A stretch of 18,020 bases of DNA from Flavobacteriales bacterium UBA5869 (lineage in GTDB: Bacteria; Bacteroidota; Bacteroidia; Flavobacteriales_D; Crocinitomicaceae), in the NCBI GenBank assembly GCA_002432565.1, contig DJFP01000203.1, forward strand, positions 37,083 to 55,102, written 5' to 3'. The notes beneath the pieces are model-generated. The model did no database searches. It was given only the letters and a program-made list of their open reading frames with translations, and was not told where the DNA came from. Below, piece by piece: positions 13,285 through 18,020 of this stretch (position 1 is the stretch's first letter; each line of letters opens with the position of its first letter). The translations under genes and the position numbers were made by a program.

Positions 13285-14280
13285 ATGAAATTGACGCATC
13301 ACATTTTACTCGCAGTATTGCTTTTCGGTACTGCCAATTGCAACTCACAAAACAACAAGAACATGCAGAAAGAAACCAATCCTTTGCTTTGCGATATCGA
13401 GAGCGGGATGTGCGAGATGCCCGGGAACGAAAACGATTCTTTGGGAGCTAACAACTTTAAATTGATTGAAAAACCGATAAAGGTCATTTATTACACGGAT
13501 CCGATCTGTTCTTCCTGTTGGGGAATTGAACCGCAACTGCGTAAACTGAAACTGGAATACGGGAACAGCATCGAAATTGAATACCGCATGGGAGGCCTGC
13601 TTCCGGATTGGAGCTATAACAGCGGCGGAATCAGTAAACCTTCCGACGTGGCGCATCACTGGGACGAAGTAAGCGCTTATTACGATATGCCGATAGACGG
13701 AGACGTGTGGCTGGAAGATCCGCTTTCGTCTTCTTATCCACCTTCTATAGCTTTTAAAGCGGCACAAATGCAGGACAAAGACAAAGCAATCGTATTCCTG
13801 CGTGAAGTGCGTGAAATGGTCTTTCTACAGAAGAAAAACATCACCAAATGGGAATATTTGGAAGCAGCAGCCAAGAAAGCTGGCTTGAATGCGGGGCAAT
13901 TTAAAACCGATTACGAAGGAAGAGCAAAAGAATTGTTCAATGAAGATTTGAAGCTCGGAAAGGAATTGGGTGTAAGAGGATTTCCAACGTTGTTCTTTAC
14001 AGGTAAATCAGGTAAGACTGAAAAAGTTTACGGTTCAAAACCTTATGCTTCATACGAACAGGCAATCCTGAGCCTGGAACCCAATGCCGAAAAGAAAAGT
14101 TACCCGAAAGATCTCACGGCTGTTTTTGCAAAATACCCGTCTTTAACAGCCAGAGAGTTCTCTGAATTAACCGGGACTCCCAGAAACGAAGCGGAAAAAG
14201 TGTTGAATGACCGGGCCGTAAAAGGTGAGTTGGAAAAAACAACCACCAAAAACGGATCCATTTGGAGAAAGAAAAATTAA
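13285..14280 (+). CDS. DsbA/FrnE-like thioredoxin-fold protein (Thioredoxin_5 type) with C-terminal winged-helix-like tail
   Basis: 331 residues. The core starts near residue 65: IKVIYYTDPICSSCWGIEPQLRKL carries the redox pair C75-x2-C78. EYRMGGLLPDW, then PPSIAFKAAQ and a helical insertion follow, then LGVRGFPTLFFTG with the cis-proline. This is the DsbA-family group that includes FrnE and the YjbH/SpxH adaptor. Residues 1-20 look like an export signal, but the residue before C19 is Asn, unusual for a lipobox. An in-frame ATG at 13363 (M27) would give a cytoplasmic form beginning just before NPLLCDIESGMCEMPG. Residues ~277-331 (SLTAREFSELTGTPRNEAEKVLNDRAVKGELEK) look like a small winged helix. 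It diverges from the HxlR gene, suggesting control by thiol or electrophile stress. Confidence 0.85.
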   Translation: MKLTHHILLAVLLFGTANCNSQNNKNMQKETNPLLCDIESGMCEMPGNENDSLGANNFKLIEKPIKVIYYTDPICSSCWGIEPQLRKLKLEYGNSIEIEYRMGGLLPDWSYNSGGISKPSDVAHHWDEVSAYYDMPIDGDVWLEDPLSSSYPPSIAFKAAQMQDKDKAIVFLREVREMVFLQKKNITKWEYLEAAAKKAGLNAGQFKTDYEGRAKELFNEDLKLGKELGVRGFPTLFFTGKSGKTEKVYGSKPYASYEQAILSLEPNAEKKSYPKDLTAVFAKYPSLTAREFSELTGTPRNEAEKVLNDRAVKGELEKTTTKNGSIWRKKN

Positions 14281-14506
14281 CCGCACCTTGATTGGAAAAA
14301 TTTAGGGACGCGACGCATCGGGGATTAATCACAATATGCACCCACTGTTATTTTTACCGCAAATCCTGAATGGTCGGGACAAGTTGCACAAGTTTTTTGG
14401 AGGCGCTTACCAGTGGAGTTATTTACTTAAAACAGGTAGAGCAGGCTTGCTTTCTCTTTTTCTCTCTAATGAAATAGTTTTAAAAGGGAACGTTAGTGTT
14501 TTATAA
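14281..14506. other. Intergenic stretch without recognised gene
   Basis: About 225 bp after the DsbA-like gene. No protein-like frame, RNA gene or clear terminator was seen. GC-rich phrases (GGGACGCGACGCATCGGGG near 14306) and pyrimidine runs (TTGCTTTCTCTTTTTCTCTC near 14448) alternate, giving the impression of decayed sequence. Confidence 0.4.
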
Positions 14507-14591
14507 GGCACGCGGATTTAGTGGATTTGCGTAGACAAACAGGTTGCAATCTGCGCTCCGACAAAGTCGGAGACTGCGAAATCTGCGTGCC
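14507..14591. repeat. Palindromic (REP/BIME-like) intergenic element
   Basis: Outer arms GGCACGCGGATTT (14507-14519) and AAATCTGCGTGCC (14579-14591) are inverted with one G-T mismatch. Inside is a perfect hairpin CTCCGAC-AAA-GTCGGAG (14556-14572). Short phrases GGATTT and [AT]CTGCG recur several times. Palindromes built of 'AATCTGCG' phrases are, from memory, common between genes in Flavobacteriia, so this is probably a dispersed repeat. There is no T-run, so it is not a simple terminator. Confidence 0.6.
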
Positions 14592-14744
14592 AAATTTACT
14601 CCGGAAGCTGATTGGGTGTGAATAATACAGATACCCCGAGGCATTTCCTCCCTACGTGTTTTTATACTACACGTTATTTTACCAAACGAATCGCTTTTCG
14701 ATGGAATAAATGGTAATTTAGGTTCTCAGAATAATTCCATTTAA
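14592..14744. other. Leader region of the SLOG-like gene
   Basis: Contains a 6-bp inverted repeat ACGTGT/ACACGT (14654-14674) followed by TTATTTT, too weak to call a terminator, and TAATTTAG at 14714-14721, one mismatch from the -7 consensus, 24 bp before ATG 14745. Nothing else was seen. Confidence 0.35.
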
Positions 14745-15182
14745 ATGAACCATCCGGAACAAACCATCACTATCTACATCTTCGGCAACGGCAATATTTC
14801 CTTTGAGGATTTCAAGTTCCACTACGAAGAAGTGATCAATCGCTATCTGCACAAAGAGGAGGTTACCTTTTTACTGTGCGATTTCAGAGGAACAGACACA
14901 CTTGCCATGGAATTGTTGAAATGCACCTCGTCCAATGTTTCAGTCTATCATATCGGTGAAAAGCCACGCTATCTGCCAGATAAATTCAAAACAAAAGTCG
15001 GAAGCTGGAAACTAATCGGTGGTTTTGAGAACGATTCCCAGCGGGATATGGAAGTGATCCATGAATGTACCCATTTTATTGCCGTTGACTTTAATTCGGA
15101 CGTAAAACGCATCAGCGGTACCCAAAAGAATATCGAGTTGTGTGAGAAGTTGGGGAAAATAAGACTGACAAACGAGATCTGA
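14745..15182 (+). CDS. SLOG-like Rossmann-fold protein (tentative)
   Basis: 145 residues. The opening strand ITIYIFGNGNISFEDFKFHYEEVINRYL, a second strand VTFLLCDFRGTDTLAMELLK, then VSVYHIGEKPRYLP, followed by DSQRDMEVIHECTHFIAVDF and SGTQKNIELCEKLGK fit the SLOG/DUF2493 plan: strand-glycine, 'G..G.D.LA.E', 'RD..M...C....A' and 'SGT..NI'. Such folds bind nucleotides or their derivatives and occur in nucleotide salvage, cytokinin-activating enzymes and defence sensors. The assignment rests on pattern alone. No signal peptide. The stop overlaps the next start by one base (TGATG), so the two proteins are probably made together. Confidence 0.65.
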   Translation: MNHPEQTITIYIFGNGNISFEDFKFHYEEVINRYLHKEEVTFLLCDFRGTDTLAMELLKCTSSNVSVYHIGEKPRYLPDKFKTKVGSWKLIGGFENDSQRDMEVIHECTHFIAVDFNSDVKRISGTQKNIELCEKLGKIRLTNEI

Positions 15183-15724
15183 TGCCGGAAAGTGCTTTCT
15201 CATACGATGATTTCTACGGCGAACTGGAATTTTTCCTGCCCAAAAGTACCGAAGAACAACGGCAAACCTGGGCTGCAACGATTATTGAACAGGATTTGGA
15301 CTTGAGAGACCTATCCCGTTTATTATTTTGTGAGAAGAAAGTGGCTACACGTTTCTTGTGGATGCTTAGCGGTATCGGGATGAAAAGCCAGTCTAAACTC
15401 TTTGAAGCACTTCCTTTTTTGTTTGAATTGTCGGGAAAATTGGATCCGGCATACCAAACTGCGTTTGCCAATTATTGGCTGATTGCGGGCGTACCTCCTG
15501 AAAATGAAGCCCAGTCAATTGATTTATCATTTCAATGGCTGATGGATCCCGGTATAACGGTAACCATCAAATCCAGGGCGCTCTTTGTACTATTTAAGCT
15601 TACGAAAAAATATCCCGAGCTCAAAAACGAATTGGTTCTCTGCCTGGAAGATCAACTGGATAAACACTCAAAAGACTTTCGGAAACGGGCACTTAAAGTT
15701 TTGAATGAATTAAAAACTTTGTGA
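15182..15724 (+). CDS. All-helical repeat-like protein (HEAT/ARM type possible)
   Basis: 180 residues, almost wholly predicted helical by eye: EEQRQTWAATIIEQDL, LRDLSRLLFCEKKVATRFLWMLSGIG, SKLFEALPFLFELSG, YQTAFANYWLIAG, IKSRALFVLFKLTKKYPELKNELVLCLEDQLD and FRKRALKVLNEL. The last parts ('K.RAL.VL.KL...YPELK.EL...LE..L......F.KRALK.L..L') resemble HEAT repeats found in protein-binding scaffolds. It is coupled to the SLOG-like gene by a one-base overlap, suggesting a physical or functional pair. No catalytic motif, membrane segment or signal peptide was seen. The function is unknown. Confidence 0.7.
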   Translation: MPESAFSYDDFYGELEFFLPKSTEEQRQTWAATIIEQDLDLRDLSRLLFCEKKVATRFLWMLSGIGMKSQSKLFEALPFLFELSGKLDPAYQTAFANYWLIAGVPPENEAQSIDLSFQWLMDPGITVTIKSRALFVLFKLTKKYPELKNELVLCLEDQLDKHSKDFRKRALKVLNELKTL

Positions 15725-15793
15725 AACGTAAATGCATCGAAGCTGATTTGAGTAAAAAAAGATTGTAATTTCAGGGACTCTAAGATTGATGAT

Positions 15794-16186
15794 ATGAACA
15801 AAGATATTCAGGCCTACAATGTCGCTCAGGAACCTGGGCATTTGGTCATTTGTGACCTGCTGGCGCACGAGATCTGCAGGGGACTTCCGGAAGCGGAGAA
15901 CAAGATCTGGCACGCACACCCGGTTTGGTTCCTGGATGGAAATCCGATAGTGGGATACAGCATTCAAAAACGCGGAGTGCGTTTGATGTTTTGGAGCGGA
16001 AAAGATTTTGATGAACCCGGATTGAATGTTGAAGGAGAAAAGTTTAAAGACGCGTCGGTATTTTACAACCATCTTTCCGAATTGAACCTGCTGGATCTGC
16101 AGCGCTGGCTGGAAAAAGGACGGGGCATTCAATGGGATTATAAAAACCTGGTGAAACGGAAAGGAAAACTGGAACGGTTGAAATAA
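15794..16186 (+). CDS. DUF1801/YdhG-like small protein
   Basis: 130 residues. The segments ICDLLAHEICRGLPEAENKIWHAHPVWFLDGNPIVGYSIQKRGVRLMFWSG match the DUF1801 (YdhG/Fe-chaperone-like) pattern: 'l...i...lP.a...iw...P.w...g.pi.g....k..v.l.f..g'. After a short helix comes FYNHLSELNLLDLQRWLEKGRGIQWDY. The family has a frataxin/MmcQ-like fold; some members are linked to iron or DNA binding, but the role is unsettled. The ATG at 15794 lies in an AT-rich leader after 69 bp of non-coding DNA. The stop overlaps the next gene's ATG by one base (TAATG). Confidence 0.7.
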   Translation: MNKDIQAYNVAQEPGHLVICDLLAHEICRGLPEAENKIWHAHPVWFLDGNPIVGYSIQKRGVRLMFWSGKDFDEPGLNVEGEKFKDASVFYNHLSELNLLDLQRWLEKGRGIQWDYKNLVKRKGKLERLK

Positions 16187-16686
16187 TGAAAAAACAGCTA
16201 ATAAACCTACTGGTTACGGTGTTTTTAGCCGCTCCCCTTTTTGCACAGGAATACAAAATGCCGGTACTTTCTCCTTATGTATTATTTGCAAAAGGCGATA
16301 TCGTTCTTCCCGAAGGGATTGGAGATAAGCTATACCTCCTGGAATCCAATAAAATGGAGATAAAAGATCTGCCGAAAAAAAATGCTTATCGCTCACTGGC
16401 ATTCTTTGAAAATGACAGCCTGATTACACTTCATGTGCTTTTCGGTGAAACCGGTGACGGATTGTCAATGGAAGACTATCAATCTCTGAAGAACTTGTTT
16501 CATAAACTATGGGATTATCCGTCTTTAACTATGAAAGACCGGAAAGGAAAAGGAAACATTGCAGAAGTTTGGGAAACTACTGATTTCCGTATCGAATGGA
16601 TCTATAAAGACCAGGATGGGGCCGGGGACCGAAAAATGGGATGGTTGTTCATTTATAACAGAGGACATCATATCAGTTCCTATTAA
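16186..16686 (+). CDS. Exported hypothetical protein
   Basis: 166 residues with a clear Sec signal: MKKQLINLLVTVFLAAPLFAQ, cleavage expected after LFA or FAQ. The mature part (~145 residues) has alternating short strands (SPYVLFAKGDIVLP, KLYLLESNKMEIKDLP, AYRSLAFFENDSLITLHVLF), a central polar helix (MEDYQSLKNLFHKLWDYP) and a C-terminal strand pair (FRIEWIYKDQDG, MGWLFIYNRG). No cysteine, lipobox or sorting tail, so it is probably a periplasmic soluble protein. It starts inside the previous stop codon and is followed 10 bp later by the hydroxylase gene, so the three may form an operon. The family was not recognised. Confidence 0.75.
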   Translation: MKKQLINLLVTVFLAAPLFAQEYKMPVLSPYVLFAKGDIVLPEGIGDKLYLLESNKMEIKDLPKKNAYRSLAFFENDSLITLHVLFGETGDGLSMEDYQSLKNLFHKLWDYPSLTMKDRKGKGNIAEVWETTDFRIEWIYKDQDGAGDRKMGWLFIYNRGHHISSY

Positions 16687-16696
16687 ATTGAAACCA

Positions 16697-17428
16697 ATGG
16701 ATTATCTGCTGGGAATTTTAAATCAGACAACTTTTGGTCAATTGGTCCTTTTTGGACTAATGGTCAATTTTACAATCTATGGTTGTTCTTTGGGGTTGTA
16801 CATGTTTTTAACAAAGATCTCCGTTTCCCGACGAATTGGAGAAGAACAACCGGTCCTTCGGTCGGATGTATTGCTTAGTTTGATTACCGTTATCTGCAAT
16901 ACACTTGTTTTTATCCTGGGTGTAATGCTCTGGAAAACCGGCTTTATTGTTTTGAATGAAAACCGGCTGTGGTTCCAGGTGTTGTTTGAAGTTCTCATCC
17001 TGACACTGATAATGGATTTCCTGATGTATGTGTTTCACCGGAGTGTTCATTTTCTGCGCTATTTCCGGAAGGTACATGAACGGCATCACGAACACGAGTC
17101 CACCAACCTGCTGAGTTTGTTTGTCCTTCATCCGGTAGAATCGATCGGCTTTGGATTAATGATGCTGGGAGTGATCACTCTGTTTCCTTTTTCTGCCGTT
17201 GGGATTTCCCTTTACCTGGTTCTCAATTCGCTGTGGGGAACGGTCGGACATCTCAATCATTCGGTTTTACCACAATCCTGGCTGAAAATTGCTCAAAAAG
17301 GATATTTGTGCACTTCGGAATTTCATTATTTGCATCACCAAAACCCGGATTGCAACTTTGGATTTTATACTTCCGTGTGGGATGTGGTGTTTAAAACCAT
17401 TCACCCTTCATTAAGAACACATCCGTAA
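16697..17428 (+). CDS. Fatty acid hydroxylase / sterol desaturase superfamily membrane enzyme
   Basis: 243 residues from ATG 16697; the frame stays open further upstream, but that part overlaps the exported-protein gene and is not protein-like. About four membrane helices are visible (residues ~13-38, 57-80, 94-113, 150-178). The di-iron histidine clusters are complete: H114-x3-H118 (HRSVH), H127-x2-H130-H131 (HERHH), H185-x2-H188 (HLNH) and H210-x2-H213-H214 (HYLHH). The FHRSVH and KVHERHH blocks and the GYLCTSEFHYLHHQNPDCNFGFYTSVWDVVFKT end are typical of PF04116. These enzymes use O2 to hydroxylate or desaturate lipids in the cytoplasmic membrane; carotenoid or fatty-acyl substrates are both possible. 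Confidence 0.92.
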   Translation: MDYLLGILNQTTFGQLVLFGLMVNFTIYGCSLGLYMFLTKISVSRRIGEEQPVLRSDVLLSLITVICNTLVFILGVMLWKTGFIVLNENRLWFQVLFEVLILTLIMDFLMYVFHRSVHFLRYFRKVHERHHEHESTNLLSLFVLHPVESIGFGLMMLGVITLFPFSAVGISLYLVLNSLWGTVGHLNHSVLPQSWLKIAQKGYLCTSEFHYLHHQNPDCNFGFYTSVWDVVFKTIHPSLRTHP

Positions 17429-17459
17429 ATCTCCCTGATAAATAATCCTTTTCTCATTT

Positions 17460-17516
17460 TGGATACAAACATCCTCAAATCGGATACAATCAACATAAAG
17501 TTGTTAAAGACCTTTG
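17460..17516 (+). promoter_or_regulatory. Probable AraC-type operator and promoter of the second SDR gene
   Basis: TGGATACAA at 17460 and CGGATACAA at 17481 form a direct repeat with 21-bp spacing. The -7 box GACCTTTG (17509-17516) begins 28 bp after the start of the second copy, exactly as at 9323-9379. Downstream, both promoters also share GTACAAAT and TTAAACAAA. Confidence 0.7.
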
Positions 17517-17541
17517 CTGTACAAATTAAACAAACAGTAAG

Positions 17542-18020
17542 ATGGTACATCAAAATGACAACACAAACAGCACGTCAACTCCAAAAATTTGGTTCATAAC
17601 AGGAACTTCAAGAGGTTTTGGGCGTGTGTGGACAGAAGCAATTCTGAAACGCGGCGATAAAGTGGCTGCAACAGCACGTAAACTGGAAAGCATTTCGGAT
17701 TTCAAGCAAAAATACGGCGATCAGGTTTTGACGCTGGAACTCGACGTAACCAATCACGACCAGGTGAAAAAAGCAGTCGAACAGGCACATGCACATTTCG
17801 GAAGACTGGATATCGTTTTCAATAATGCCGGCTATTCATTAGTCGGAACGATAGAAGAAGCAAGTGCAGATGAGGTGCGTGCCATGTTCGAAACAAACGT
17901 ATACGGTCCGTTGGCAGTGATTCAGGCTGCTTTACCTTTATTGCGCAAACAAGGCGGAGGACATATTTTGGGAACTTCCAGCAACCTGGGACACGTTACA
18001 TTACCGGTGATAGGCTATTA
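17542..18020 (+). CDS. Short-chain dehydrogenase/reductase, N-terminal part (3' truncated by window)
   Basis: The frame opens at ATG 17542 and is still open at the window end (159 full codons). A polar N-terminal extension (MVHQNDNTNSTSTPK) precedes the Rossmann strand IWFITGTSRGFG (glycine loop TGTSRGFG at 20-27). Then come TARK, a strand ending LDVTNHD, NNAG (94-97), N119 in ETNVYGPLAV, S146 (GTSSN) and Y159, the probable catalytic tyrosine, as the last complete codon. The YxxxK lysine would lie just outside. It resembles the SDR at 9408 in sequence and promoter but has TGTSRGFG instead of TGASKGLG. A role in aldehyde or ketone reduction is likely; the substrate is unknown. Confidence 0.92.
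   Translation, partial: MVHQNDNTNSTSTPKIWFITGTSRGFGRVWTEAILKRGDKVAATARKLESISDFKQKYGDQVLTLELDVTNHDQVKKAVEQAHAHFGRLDIVFNNAGYSLVGTIEEASADEVRAMFETNVYGPLAVIQAALPLLRKQGGGHILGTSSNLGHVTLPVIGY

Noticed and set aside
14654..14680. Terminator at ACGTGT/ACACGT
   Set aside because: Six-pair stem, 9-nt loop and an interrupted T tract; too weak and not right after a gene.
15710..16132. 140-codon minus-strand frame opposite the DUF1801-like gene
   Set aside because: It is an antisense shadow: it has no recognisable motif and the + strand frame has the protein-like pattern. The same holds for minus-strand frames at 13345-13767, 7761-8150 and 9406-9729.
16559..16696. Longer N-terminus for the hydroxylase-family gene
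   Set aside because: It overlaps the exported-protein gene in another frame and lacks hydrophobic or family-like sequence; ATG 16697 starts directly before the first membrane helix.

Overview
The window looks like chromosome from a Bacteroidota bacterium, most likely order Flavobacteriales (a Fluviicola/Crocinitomicaceae-like lineage is an inference). The reasons are: Bacteroidota -7 boxes of the form TAnnTTTG ahead of many genes; AT-rich leaders without clear Shine-Dalgarno sequences; a remnant of a type IX secretion (T9SS) cargo tail; a Cys4 plus carboxypeptidase-regulatory-domain protein typical of the phylum; and many small, loosely operonic accessory genes. Almost everything is on the + strand. 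The only convincing minus-strand gene is the HxlR regulator. No tRNA, rRNA, IS element or CRISPR array was seen.

Layout. 1-390: C-terminus of an AraC-type regulator cut by the window edge. 477-653: scar of a T9SS cargo gene (signal-peptide start and sorting tail remain, body lost), closed by a terminator. 768-1445: membrane Cys4/CarboxypepD protein. 1570-4345: BchE-like B12/radical-SAM enzyme, a two-helix membrane protein and a PhyH-type oxygenase. 4387-5839: unknown protein, VOC-fold protein, second two-helix membrane protein. 5998-8156: tight four-gene unit with a rifampin ADP-ribosyltransferase (arr), a SUKH/SMI1 protein, a lipoprotein and an NTF2-like protein. 8207-8353: 21-bp tandem repeat array. 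8485-9249: a type I methionine aminopeptidase. 9408-11216: SDR oxidoreductase followed by its probable AraC-type regulator. 11273-12877: an eCIS-core (DUF4157) protein with a C-terminal GNAT-like domain. 12890-14280: divergent HxlR regulator and DsbA/FrnE-like protein. 14281-14744: intergenic region with a palindromic repeat. 14745-15724: overlapping SLOG-like and helical-repeat genes. 15794-17428: DUF1801-like protein, exported protein and fatty-acid-hydroxylase-superfamily membrane enzyme. 17542-end: a second SDR, cut by the window edge.

The most interesting signals are regulatory. The two SDR genes, 8 kb apart, share one promoter design: two direct half-sites (CGG[T/A]TACA) exactly 21 bp apart, the second starting exactly 28 bp before the -7 box. 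This is the geometry expected for an AraC-family activator that replaces the -33 element, and an AraC-type gene lies directly after the first SDR. A seven-unit array with the same 21-bp period lies upstream of the aminopeptidase. The HxlR/DsbA pair has a perfect 12-bp palindrome overlapping both divergent -7 boxes. The eCIS-core/GNAT fusion looks like a modular effector without a neighbouring secretion apparatus.

Functions are assigned from motifs read by eye; no database search was possible.
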